Positions 1 through 10,949 of a DNA stretch of 64,000 bases are shown here, piece by piece. The notes under the pieces were generated by a model that was not told the origin of the DNA, ran no database searches, and worked only from the letters and a program-made list of their open reading frames with translations. The DNA is from Vanilla planifolia (lineage: Eukaryota > Streptophyta > Magnoliopsida > Asparagales > Orchidaceae). Made by a program: the position numbers and the translations under genes. Positions within the stretch are counted from its first letter, which is position 1. Every line of letters starts with the position of its first letter. The stretch is from NCBI GenBank assembly GCA_023846275.1, contig CM043869.1, forward strand, positions 16,711,501 to 16,775,500, written 5' to 3'.

Positions 1-1147
1 AGGATGGGTTTTGTGATGTCAAAGATAGTCAATGAATCCTTGTCATAATTAAATGTCCTTATTAGATTTATTTAAGAGCTATTTATTGATATCTTGATAA
101 TAAACTACAATATTTCATGACTTAATAAAACCAACTGTTGTCTAAAAAACATTTTTTTAAAATATATAAATAATTATGATTGAGACCTATAATAAAAGTT
201 CATAAAAACATTTGCACTAATGATTCGTTAAGAAAAGAAAAATTAATTATTTTGCAAGGGGTATACCTTACTCCCACAAAAACAATTATGATATAAGGTC
301 TATTTTGCAATCTAATCTACAATAGCATTGACACTCCTATAAATATAAGAAGTCCTAAAAGAAGCAAAAAATTTTATAGATACAACCTTCTGTTAAAAGT
401 CTAAATCATCAGCATAGTTTTTAATAACTATTAAGAGATCCTTGATAGCCAAATATGAGTTAGACTCCATCAAAATTCCTAAAGTGCAAGGAAACCATTA
501 AGTAGCTAGCTTAATGGCCTTGACTATAATAAGCTTTTCCATGGCTAATAGTGCCGAAGAGAAGATTGTTCTCACTACAATGAGCAAAATTTGCAACAAT
601 TATACTAAATAAAAATACTAATACCAGCTCGATCATCACCAAGCATTACATAATCACAATTCACCTTAATACAAGCAAAGTGAGGGGTAAAACTTGAAAG
701 AAGTTGCAACATGCAACCAAATAAGACTAAAGTGGTCCTTAAGAGATAAGTGAGAAGAATGTTATTCTGCCTCATTGATAAAAATCATGAATGAACTAGC
801 AAAAAATATAACACCATTATTTATACATATACATAACACATAACTATCTTCAATTCACACGATGTCACATTATAGTCATATAATTGTTTATTATGTGCAC
901 CTCTACGACATTGCTTTCACGTTGTTATGCGACTCAACTTGGAGATTTAGCAATTGGTTGAGAAAATTGTATTAAATATTTTTTAGGAAATGTTTTAATA
1001 CATATCAAAATGATATTTTATAGATAAAGGTTTACAAAAAAATAAGTCTTCATATCTGATTTAATCGAATTTGATACAAGTTGGTATGAAATTAATTATG
1101 CTTTAATGGATTAGGCCATAATACTATAAGAGCTCATATAATTGATG
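1..1147 (-). repeat. Unit A of a ~1.15-kb tandem repeat built around a LINE RNase H tail
   Basis: The first bases (GGATGGGTTTTGTGATGTC) recur at 1148 and, slightly changed, at 42319 and 43481. Each time they are followed by well over 100 bp of matching sequence. An inner block near 700-860 (AATAAGACTAAAGTGG and onward) also recurs near 41890 and 43040. The spacing between units is 1147 bp here and about 1160 bp at the second locus, so the copies are head to tail. The window edge coincides with the unit start, so the array may continue to the left. Confidence 0.8.
222..672 (-). pseudogene. LINE RNase H domain remnant (repeat unit A)
   Basis: On the minus strand this part of unit A reads as a decayed copy of the plant LINE RNase H domain seen more clearly at 42540-42990. 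Recognisable pieces are the helix segment LLAMEKLIIV followed by AIKLA, the ESNSYLAIKDL strand holding the second acidic position, and an NYADD stretch further on. In living LINEs this domain removes the RNA template after reverse transcription. Here stops and frameshifts break it, and no reverse transcriptase lies upstream within the repeat unit, so it is a dead fragment amplified with the unit. Identity rests on comparison with unit D and the general plant LINE RNase H pattern. Confidence 0.6.
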
Positions 1148-1620
1148 TAGGATGGGTTTTGTGATGTCTACTATAATAGATGAATCCTTGTCATCATTAA
1201 ATGTATTTATTGGATCTATTCAAGAATTATTTATTGACACATTAGTTATAAACTACAACACTTCATGACATAATAAAACTAATTGTTTTCTAAAAAAATA
1301 CTTTTTTTTAAATATATAAATAATTATGGTTGAGACCTACAACAACAATTCACAATGACATTTGTCCTAATGATTAGTTAACAAAATAGAAATTAAATAT
1401 TTTTGAAAGGGCATACCTTACTCCAATAAAAACAATTATGATATAAAACATGTTTTGTAATCCAATATACAATAGCATTAACATTCTTATAAATATAAAA
1501 AGTCCTGAAAGAAGGAAAAACTTGTAAAGATACAACCTTATGATTAAAGTTTGAATCATCAACATAGTTTGTAGTAACCCTTGACAAATCCTTGATAGCC
1601 AAGTATTAAATTGGAGGTTC
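1148..1620 (-). repeat. Unit B (partial) of the ~1.15-kb tandem repeat
   Basis: This starts with the same opening block as unit A and follows it closely for about 470 bp, through the poly-T/AT segment and into the RNase H tail. It then breaks off abruptly into unrelated sequence near 1610-1620. It therefore marks the right-hand edge of this array. Confidence 0.75.
1374..1602 (-). pseudogene. LINE RNase H C-terminal fragment (repeat unit B)
   Basis: The minus strand keeps about 70 open codons (1393-1602) matching the C-terminal half of the RNase H in unit D: an AIKDLSRVT strand, the YVDDSNF segment, then a YIYKNVNAIVYWITKH stretch. The last corresponds to the (R/K)xANxxADxxAK signature that ends plant LINE RNase H domains. 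The final acidic position appears as Y, so catalysis would be lost. The N-terminal half is missing because the unit is truncated at its right edge. This is a relic rather than a gene. Confidence 0.65.
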
Positions 1621-2039
1621 TTTTGCTATTATTGGAATAGTTAGCAATAATTCAATAGGAGGCATGATGAATCACAAAATGGGTGTATCAACAATGACGA
1701 AATAGCATACAACATAATGCAAGATTTGCAAGGGTATTGCACAAACTAAGTGTTGCTATCTATGTCCACTATTTTCTACCTTACAAGCATCTCACTTACA
1801 TCTATTGTTTGCAATGTCTACCATCAAAGGGAGCAAAATCCTTCAAGTCTACCATTGATGGAACAACAATCGAACTTTTTTTTAATAACAATGGAGATTT
1901 AGTAGTCTTTTAAATATGGTAAGACCATTAAAGTAAAATTTGCAATTATTTTTTGGAAGTAAATTATTCTTAAGATTTTATTAAAAAAACTTAGTTTAAT
2001 TATAAAATTTAATATTTTTCAAGAATCTAATTAAAAACT
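1621..2039. other. Unassigned spacer
   Basis: AT-rich sequence between the tandem repeat and the LINE remnant. I see no ORF, RNA gene or repeat here that I can name. Confidence 0.4.
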
Positions 2040-3330
2040 CAAGTAGGAGGGATGTAACCCTTCCTAGAGTATCACTAAAAGTGGACTATTGGCAACAAAA
2101 TCTACGACATGATCGCCCTCTCCATAAATATGAGAAATTTGATGGAACAAGGTGATTATAAGATGCTTAAATATCTTTAGGATCAATGGGTATTTGATGT
2201 CGCTCATACTCTTAGTCGGTGGCACTCCGTAGCAAAATACCAACAACAAGAGAAGCCCATGACTGGCAACTCTAACTCCTTCCTACACCACTTTGAGCTC
2301 AGTATTGACAATCAAGTGGTTGAAGATAACTTGTCCATCCATCTCTTGTAATGGCCTCTTATAATAGTAACAATACTAGCCTAGCCACAACCCTTAATAG
2401 ACCATTAATGTTGAGCTTTACCCAATTCAAAGAACCTTAGTGACTAAATGAGTTGTAATAGTGCTATAGGTGAAAAAGGTTTTAGTTTTCTCAACAAGAC
2501 AATCAAAGGGATAATACATTGCTTGTAATGGCAATGATAATGCATTGATATTAGAAGTTTTTAGCATAGACCTTTCTATTTTGACATCTAAAATTGAGTA
2601 GAAGACAACAAAAGTGTAAAATACATGATCATCTACAATGTCCCTAGTAACATGCCTTGCCAAAACTTGGAACTTAAAAAATTATAAAAAAGAGGGAGCT
2701 TGGTCATTAAGAGATTGCATCTCTTTATAGGACATTCTCACAAAACAATAAGAATAAAGGATATTATCAAGAGTCTCACTCATATTATAGCCTTACCATC
2801 TTGGCATATTTGAAATGCCCTTAACAATATGCCAACAACAAGTCGGTAACAATTCATTGACTATTTTTTGAAGAAACAAGATACCCATCTAACTCGTTGA
2901 TACCCAAAAAATGGCCTTTGTAGATTGATGACATTGGCATCTTAGGAAAGTTAGACGAAAGCTTGACAACCTAATGCAAATGACTCTTTGGGATAGATGT
3001 GACCCACTCAACAATAATGAGACCAAAGAAGAGGTTTCCTACACATTCCACTCACTATTCGCTTCTTAGAAATCTTATTTTTACAAGGGTATGAGGTGCA
3101 TCAATATGGTCACCAAAGAATGGAACATCTATAAGAATTGAAACAATCAAACCATTAACCAATGTTTTTTGGATGTTATCCATAATGAAGGAACACTAAT
3201 ACAAATAATAGATTCTCCACACATATCCAAAAAATGATTAAATTGAGGGTCATATCTCTTTCTAAAGCATTGCATCAATAAATAGCACTATATTCAATGA
3301 TATTTAGTTGCATGGATAATCTTGTCCTCT
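2040..3330 (-). pseudogene. Minus-strand LINE 3' end: zinc-finger (zf-RVT) and RNase H remnants
   Basis: Reading the minus strand from high to low coordinates, the region near 2660-2870 resembles the zinc-binding domain that follows plant LINE reverse transcriptases (a MSETLDNIL segment at the usual E-x-x-x-H position, with the histidine lost). Near 2390 a NWVKLNING segment matches the first strand of RNase H. At 2064-2249 ISHIYGEGDHVVDFVAN matches the closing H-x-REGN-x-x-AD-x-LA signature. At least two frame changes and several stops separate these pieces. Sequence between 2870 and 3330 may be the end of the reverse transcriptase, but I could not confirm that. The RNase H call is fairly firm; the upstream limit is a guess. 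Confidence 0.6.
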
Positions 3331-5690
3331 GGTGAATGACAAGTGAAATGGAATAAGATGGATCAATAGTTAGCTTCTAAAGGAAATCTATGTGGCATGC
3401 TCCATGTCTAGCAATCAAGTATGTGAAATCTACTCTAAGTTGTTTATCAACACTAATAGTGGTGACTTCAATTCTAAAGGGTGATAAAATGTCCATGTAT
3501 CTTTGAAAATCCATCCATAAACTATAACAATCACTAGTCTCACATTTGAAGAATTGTTATATAGAACCTCAAAAATGTTCTCCTCTAATGCCTAGTTGTC
3601 ATCCTCCAAGTAATTTACAATAAAACTATCTTAATCAACATCATAAATGTAATAAATGATATAAGAAATATGAATATAAAATCTCTTGAAATGGTGCATC
3701 TATTGACCTAAGTAGATTTTTCTATAAATAAAATAAGAATAAAAGTTAGAAATAATGTAATTATAAGCATATGAAGATAAAAAATGAACACCCATCAACT
3801 CATTGTACCCTCTCAATAACTAGTAATCTTCTCCCTTGATATGGTGTTTGTAAAAAAAAGTTAAGAGTGCGAATAAAATCCAAAGCTATTGTGATCAATT
3901 GGGAATATATGTATGAAACTCAACTAGCATAAACCAAAAAATGTCTTGACTTCTCTCTTATTAGATAATGACCTTTCACTTTGGACTTCATGGAACACCC
4001 TCTCACACATAAACCCTATGAGTAGAATCAATCTCTTTAAATTGTCCACTTTCCAAAACATCTTTGTTTGCTTAAAGTTATTTTGATTCTTATGAATTCT
4101 TCAAATATATCAACATTTTGGTTCATGCTCTTGATATATGTAGAACTAGAAAATGAATGAGCTCATTATCTCATCATTAACAACAAACTTTTAAGATGTA
4201 ATAGTTAGCATATGTAAGAGTTTGGATTTTAGTTCACTATTAAGTTTGGATGTATAAGGTGGAGGTTTTGTATTTTATTTTAATTGGCCTTTAGTGTACT
4301 TGGTATAAGTGTAACCAATATTTCTTTAAGCCTAAAGGTATAGGTATTCCTTTTTCCATCATGTGTTTTGTCATTATCATGTAGTCATGATTTTTTCAAA
4401 TGTGTATATGTGATAGACATAGGCATGATATTCTAATATAATTTATCTCTATACATTCTTAATCTGAATGGAATGCAACTTTGCTATTTAATTGTTTTTA
4501 GGAGTCTAATCTATTGATGCAATGGTCAGCTATGTGGGTGTGGCTTAGGTGTTGGTCGTAGTTTTTTTGTCAAATGAAATGATATTCATTCAACTTCTTG
4601 AATCAATCACTAGCTTACAAATTTTGTAATTGTGTTTAAAGTACATGTAAAAGATTAATATTTTGTTGGTAAGGTATTCAAAGGTTAGAATAACATTGTG
4701 GTAGGCTTTCCAAATAAAGGCAATTTATCTTGATTGAGTTGATTTTCTAGATCCAAACTCATAAGTCATTGGAAAATCAAAACTAAGCTATAGTTTGGAA
4801 AATCTAATCTCAGTCCAAGCTTTGTACCATTCTTTGTAGAGTTTATCACAACATCGATCCAACTTTGATTAGCTCTACTGGTGGAATATATCTTCGACAA
4901 ATATATGTCTCTAGGTTAAAACACGTAATTATGTTTTTGCAATTATCTTAAAGTTACGTAGGTAGTTTGTGTGAGTTTTACTTGTTTTTACTAGATAGTT
5001 TGTTGTTGCTTCTTTCCTTGTTGCAGGTTCAGGTATGCAAAGAGTGCTCAAGCATACTTGCTACTACTACAATAGTTGTCATATATCGAATTTGGAAGAG
5101 TCATAATACAAAGGTTCACCTAAAGTAGATGTACCTATTTGTCATTATTTTTTTTTATTTTAATCATGTGATTGTAGCCCCTCTCGAGATTCCATCTTTT
5201 GAGTTCATCGTTTCTCTTCCTCTTTCAATAAGATCTCCTACCTCCCCTCCTAGCTAGATAAAATTGAACTTCAATGGATTGATTTCTTGCGGGGTTACTG
5301 TGATGAACTTACCATTATAGTATTGTCATTATTATTGTTGGCTAATAGTTATTGACATTTGCACCCTACATTGCTAAGTTTCATGCTACCTAGCTTGCTA
5401 TTTCTCTAGATTCTTTCTTGGTGGAGAGTATGGGGGCATCTAGATTGAGAGTGACCCATCAATCATTGCTACGAAGTTGTATTGAGGGCTTTTATATGAG
5501 GACATATATTTTAAGACCAAGGACAATACTACTATTATTTTGTAGTGCCTAGTTATTCATGTCAAATGTTTGAGCTATAAACAATTCAGCTAATATTTGT
5601 TCCTAGAGGCCTTTTTTACTTTCATTGGAAAAAGGGGTATGCTTTTACCCCCTTATTTTTTGGGTGATCTTGGAGTAGGATCATTTTTAT
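3330..5690. other. Unassigned intergenic stretch
   Basis: No open frame above about 60 codons and no motif I recognise. Around 4900-5035 the sequence (a TTAAAACACG block, then a pyrimidine run ending in TTGCAG) has the look of an LTR end or intron end, but nothing coding follows that I can identify. It could hold older, unreadable parts of the flanking LINE and gypsy remnants. Confidence 0.3.
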
Positions 5691-7015
5691 ATTATGTTAA
5701 TTGATATATTATGGGTTACAATAACTTGTTCATAGAAGATCAATATTCTCTAAGTCTTTAGATTCAATTGGGTTCAATAATAAAACCCCAATGTACAATG
5801 CTTTCTTTGCATTTGAATTGTCATTGCAAGGTTGTACTTGAAAATTATCTATGCCCTCACTTGCCATCATCATGCCCTTTGGTTTAGTAAGTAAATACTT
5901 GAAATTTCATTGAGGTAACTATGTACTTTATGTCCATATCTTTTAAACTTATAATAATAGGTATCATATTGTTAAGGAATGATATTAATGTCCTTGAACC
6001 AACCATTTACTTCCTTTATCCACAATAAGGTGTTCTTTGAAGTACTTGTAACTTGCATGAGAGCTATAATGGTGGATGATTTAATTATTGAAGCATGTAA
6101 CTCTTTGACTTTGATATTCTTCTAACCATATTTGCCATTAGGTTATTCTTATAATCCTATGCTATACTATATCTCTTCCAAGATATAAATACTAGTTTAA
6201 TAATTCTCGTGTTAATTCTTATCCTCATCCATTCATAAATCTTGCTATTACGGAGCTAGATGGCTCATCATGGTGACACGTAACCATAAATTGGTTTAGT
6301 TGATTAATATGTTCAGAAACACACGTGAATCCTAGTCTAAATAGTTCATCTAGAAGTCTCTTATTGTAATTAATATGAAGTACTATTTGAGTCATTTCGA
6401 ACTAAGTTTCAATAGCCACTTGTTCAAATTTTTGTTCATTCTATACTAATCTAATAAAATTTTGCCTATCAACTTCATTCTAGCATACCTAACTCTTTTT
6501 GAACTCTCACATTTGGTACCATTCAAATATTTGTTTATTCTAATAATCAAATTTATATGTACTTTAGCATTGTGTTGACCATCAAGTTATGGTGCCTCCT
6601 TGCTTAAGCATATGCTTATCATGTTCTTCTTCATGGTCTCACTCTCACCTCCCTTCCTCGTGCCTGTTTTGTATAAGAAGCCTTATCGACATTTGATTGT
6701 GTGCCATAAACCTAGTGCGTGCCTACCTTGTGATCTAATGGTCATAATTTATTTCTAGATTTGTAAGTTTGATCGAATCTATAGATCTCTTGGCTATTAT
6801 TGCAGGCATAGGAACTCTTTTACTAAGTTGAGTTTGAATTGCATGAAATGCTTTTATGATGGTTCTCATTTTTTTCTCATAATTCATCATTATTTTATTC
6901 AAATATTGTGGTGTCAATTTGGTATGTATAGAGTAATGGAACTAAAACAAGTGAAGATTACACATTTTTTGGAGATAACACTAGACTTAGTTTTTTATAC
7001 CAATCTGATACAAAA
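5690..7015 (-). pseudogene. Ty3/gypsy gag remnant, minus strand
   Basis: Translating the minus strand downward from about 7000 gives, in shifting frames, the hallmarks of a plant gypsy Gag. The first is an N-terminal helical piece (6735-6917, 61 codons). Near 6500 there is RVRYARMKLIGK, matching the K-V-x-x-A-x-x-x-L-x-G block of the retrotransposon Gag domain. Next come a KRLLDELFRLGF stretch and SEHINQLNQFMVTCHHDEP, the S-V-x-E-Y-x-x-x-F-x-x-L segment. A run ending in ARFMNG matches the R-Y-x-x-G-L-R motif. Further down, a YKFKRYGHKVHS segment looks like a CCHC zinc knuckle whose cysteines have changed. The protein would package element RNA. Stops and at least two frameshifts kill it. The protease and polymerase expected below 5690 were not recognisable. 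Confidence 0.65.
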
Positions 7016-7016
7016 A
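6988..7016 (-). other. Possible primer-binding-site region of the gypsy remnant
   Basis: The minus strand reads TTTTGTATCAGATTGGTATA just upstream of the gag start. This resembles, imperfectly, the TGGTATCAGA-type site complementary to initiator methionine tRNA that many plant LTR elements use. No LTR end could be matched beside it, so this is only suggestive. Confidence 0.25.
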
Positions 7017-7019
7017 TGA

Positions 7020-10000
7020 TTTACCAACAACTTAAAGAAAATGCTAATATGCTCAAGATTTGTATTATTTGTGTAAGCACAAAGGTGTGGTATTGACTAT
7101 AATATAGAATTTCAATATATACCACATTTATGGTAGAGAAAAGGGTTATAATGAGAGCGAAACAAAGTTCATAAATTTCTTTTAATGGGAAAGTCTGGGA
7201 GAATTATAGGTTGAATAGTTTATTAGGACATAGGAAAACTTTAATAAAGGTTAAACGATAGGATTTCTAATGGGCATGTTTGATTGTTGTGATTGTGAGG
7301 ACACTAAACAAATAGCAAGTTAGATGACTGAAAATGAAAATTCGTGCAAGAATTTTATGAACATGATCTGAAATTTCTCCTTTTAACTTTGAATCATAAT
7401 TATTTTTTAAATGGACTCCTTAAGGATAACAAAAGCTACATAATTGATTTACGTTAATTTTCAACTTTTATTAAATTTCTTAGCAAATTTCCATAGTTAA
7501 AGGGTCTAATATGCACATGAACATGAGCATATGAATTTTGAACTTTCAACACCAATTTGATTCATAACATACAAATTCAAGAAAAAAAAAAGCAATTTCA
7601 CGAAGAAGAATGAGAAGAGACAACTTAAATTGACCTTTAGCATAGCAAATGCAAAGTATTTCCTCTTGAATCATTGTTCAACAAGAATGGCAAGCTAAAG
7701 ATGTTTGTGTGCTAACACATGGTAGATAGCAAAAGAATTAGGAATTCACCCAAAATCTTCACTCCATCCAGCATAAAACAACACTAAGGTAGTATAAGAC
7801 CAAGAACAATGCATTTTACAAAGAAACATTTGAACTGAATAAGACGAAAATGCAATAAACTACAAGATATTGAAATATATGTTTTTTTCACTTAGAAATA
7901 CCCTGAAAAGTTAACTAACTACATTAAGCAATTGACTCGATTTAAATTGGCAATAGGGCTACTATGTCTGATGGATTATTGGGCACAAGTGCACCAACTA
8001 ATATAAATCACAGGACAATCTATTATTCATTAGGATGCATAATAGTGAATAAAGAATAAAAATGTACAACTATCAATATGAAATGAAAGAAATGCAAAAC
8101 ATTGAATATCTATGTCATATAACATCACTAATGCATTCTCCTCAATCAAGGATTGTGCATTGCAAGGCTCTTAATAATCTTGGTCTTAAACTTTATCCAA
8201 AAGATGTGATGCAAAGACTCTTATTTATATCCCCACCTTATAAGAATGATCTAATTGTCTTCTCAATGACACCCATAACATTATAAGTCACCAAAGTATG
8301 AGATAGTGGTATATTGACACTATTGTTAGAGCACTATTGATGAGAGTGATGCAACCAACTAAATAAAGAGTAAGAACCCCCCTTTTGTTGAAAGTTTTTC
8401 TAAACAAAAAAGCAAAATAAAAAAAAGAATGAGCTAACGATAGTAAGAGGAATATGTGGAGGTCCACACTCCAACTATTGAACCATCTACCTTTTCTTCA
8501 AGTTTTTTCTATTATATAAGAAAGAAAACTTAACATAATTCACTTACTATCTAAAAATAATGCAATATAAAGAAATTATAGAAGATATAGAATGTGAAAC
8601 CAAGGGCGTTAGTAGAGTGTTTTCAACAAAGAAGAGGATGTTAGATTCCTTTCTTAATCAAGTGTGGTGACTCATTTGAGAATTTCTAGTTTTGATGAGA
8701 ATAGGTGAGGGAAGCTTTTGGGAATTGAGAGGGGAGTTTTGGGCATGGTTCCTCTAAGGTGAAGGAAGGGGTTAGATACAAAATTAAGGTTGAGAAGGAA
8801 AGGTATTTAGGTGAAGGTTTTAGGCAAGTTTGGAGAAGGGGTGGTCACGAGGAAGGAAGAGTGAGAGGTGGGCAACGACTAGGGTTTGTATGTCAAAGGG
8901 AGGAAAAAATAGGCTTGGATGTGAGGAAGTCATTAGATTATGTTTGGACGACTATGATGAACACTAAGGTTATGATTAAAAAAGTGAAACTAGGGTTGGG
9001 CCTTATGTTTAAGCTTTGAACCTTGAGGTGAGTTTACAAAACTCAAATAAAGATAAGAGAAAAAAATAGATATTTATGTACTATATAAACAAATCTTTCT
9101 ACGTTATTGGCAATGATGACACTTAACTAGCATACAAGGAGCTCACAAGCATCTCATTAAAATTTTAGCAAAATCCCTTATTTCATTACTCTGTAAATTA
9201 TTTATAAACCATATGAAATAAAAGATAAAGAAAACTTGAACTTATCCTTACCTTTTAAGAAGTTAAGACATCTAAATTTCAAATCCCCAAGAAAGTGGTG
9301 CCTGATACCATCCAGGTAAGGAGATGCCTTCAAAAATGTAATATTTATCACACATTAACTATCTTGACCATCTATCTACTACCATAATTAATTTAGCAAC
9401 TACAACTAACTTAAGAAATAGAAAAAAAAACCCTCAATAGTGGTTTTTGTCGAGTTATTAAATAACTTTAAAGCATGAAAATAAAGTAACTAAATGAAGA
9501 TAAAAATAATAAAAATTATATTCCAAAAGAGATATCATAGCTCCTTTCTTACGTTATAATTCTTTTGTTTGAGTCATAGTAATTAGCCTGTGTATTACTT
9601 GATGTTTATGTACCCTCTAACTATCTAGATTATCTTCTGACTTTTGTATATTTGAGGTAAGTTTTGACTCACGTAAATCATTTACTGATTCTTGTACTTC
9701 ATCACAATAAAATACAAAAGTGACAAACCTTTCTATTAGGGTGATTTGCGCATTCATTAGAGCTCCTTTTCTCGATCCTTTGTTGAAAAAGCAGAAATAA
9801 TAACATTAAGTAGATGATGAAAAGTTGGGAACAATAAGGTTAGTTTTGCCTCGATCCATGGTAAGGTTGAATCTAGTCTTATTATCAAGTATTGATTATA
9901 AAAACAAATTAGGGTTTGATCACACAAGCCATAGCTCACTTAACTGAGATTTAGAAGTGGTGAAGCATCATAAGAAGGAACTCTTACATCATCATATAAT

Positions 10001-10500
10001 ATGCCTACTCTACATTAACTTTAACTGAATCAATGGTGAAACTCCTGTGCTTTGCTGAATTCAATTCAGAGATGGTAACCATTTTTTCACTTCACGACTC
10101 CTAATCTCCATCAGGAAGGAAGAAGGGAATCATCACTTGGAAGATTTCCTGAGCCAATAAGCAAATAATTTTTATGCTCCCACCAAGGATGCACAAAGAT
10201 AATTCAAGAGCAACCACAAGGCCTAGAAGATTTTTCATGCTATTGACTAAGATTTTCTTTATGACCTTGGAGATTCATGTGCAATGCCAAGTGGCCTAAA
10301 TTAAGAGGTTTTACTAAAACCTGCCTTTTCCACCTCTAGGACATCCTTTATCAAAGAAGTGTTTGGTCACATGAGTAAAATCCTCATTCAGCGTCTCAAT
10401 AACGTTTTAGGAAGGAATGGATAATGATGTGTTCTGAAACGGTAGAACTAACTTAGACATTTGGCCTTTATTTAGTTGGTATTGAAGGATGTTATGGCCA
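7020..10500. other. Unassigned intergenic stretch
   Basis: Only isolated short ORFs occur, none with a recognisable domain. The plus-strand frame at 8759-9019 (86 codons) lies in a purine-rich patch (8690-8900, runs of GAAGG and GAGG) and is dominated by R, G, K and E, as expected from base bias rather than selection. At 9299-9320 a GCCTGATACCATCC segment resembles a reversed primer-binding site, but no LTR was found next to it. Confidence 0.3.
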
Positions 10501-10559
10501 TCTTAGATATTTGATTGATGCCAATTTGAAATTTGATCATTTGCTGGAATCTAAACAAG

Positions 10560-10760
10560 GACGGGAGCGTTGTGTTCAACTACAGCTATTACCATGCGGT
10601 TGCAATGTTCGATTGGAAGCAATTTTGTTCAACTGCAGCAGCCATACTCACCTTCAGTCTAAGTTGCTGCTTGCAACTGTAGCTGCAGTAGTTTGCCTAA
10701 TGTTATGATTGTTTCAGGTGAAGTGCAGCACAAGCTGCAGCTGTTGTAGATGTACCTCTA
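10560..10760. other. Low-AT patch with repeated CTGCAG/GCAACTGTAGC words
   Basis: CTGCAG occurs at 10633, 10683 and 10735, among repeated near-copies of TTCAACTGCAGC and GCAACTGTAGCTGC. The patch is less AT-rich than its surroundings and sits just upstream of the exon-like segment at 10810-10949. It could be a short degenerate tandem array or the edge of an old gene. No function is assigned. Confidence 0.3.
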
Positions 10761-10809
10761 ATTAGTTCTGTTTGAACCCTTTCCAAATACACACACTAAC
10801 ACATGCTGT

Positions 10810-10949
10810 ACTGCAAGGGAAATATATCAAATTCGTGCATTCAACGAATTTATAATTACACTGTCCAAATTTCATGATCCAATGACAGAGTATATGGAAA
10901 TGTATGCAACCCAACTGTCACAACGCTTAAATGCACCAAAGAAGAACAG
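10810..10949 (+). pseudogene. Exon-like segment of unknown gene
   Basis: The frame containing 10819 stays open for about 60 codons, from the stop at 10759 to a stop just after 10949. It reads like real protein: mixed residues, no low complexity, with the segment FHDPMTEYMEMYATQL. It is preceded by CTGTACTGCAAG, which could serve as a splice acceptor, and ends in AACAG followed by GTAACAAG, a fair splice donor. The stop lies directly across that donor, as expected for an internal exon. I do not recognise the family and found no neighbouring exons, so it may be a stranded gene fragment or a chance frame. Confidence 0.3.

Noticed and set aside
2950..3070. Plus-strand run KLDNLMQMTLWDRCDP that looked protein-like
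   Set aside because: Short, bounded by stops, no family recognised, and the region is better explained by the minus-strand LINE remnant.
8759..9019. Basic, glycine-rich 86-codon frame
   Set aside because: Comes from a purine-rich tract; residue content mirrors base composition and no motif is present.
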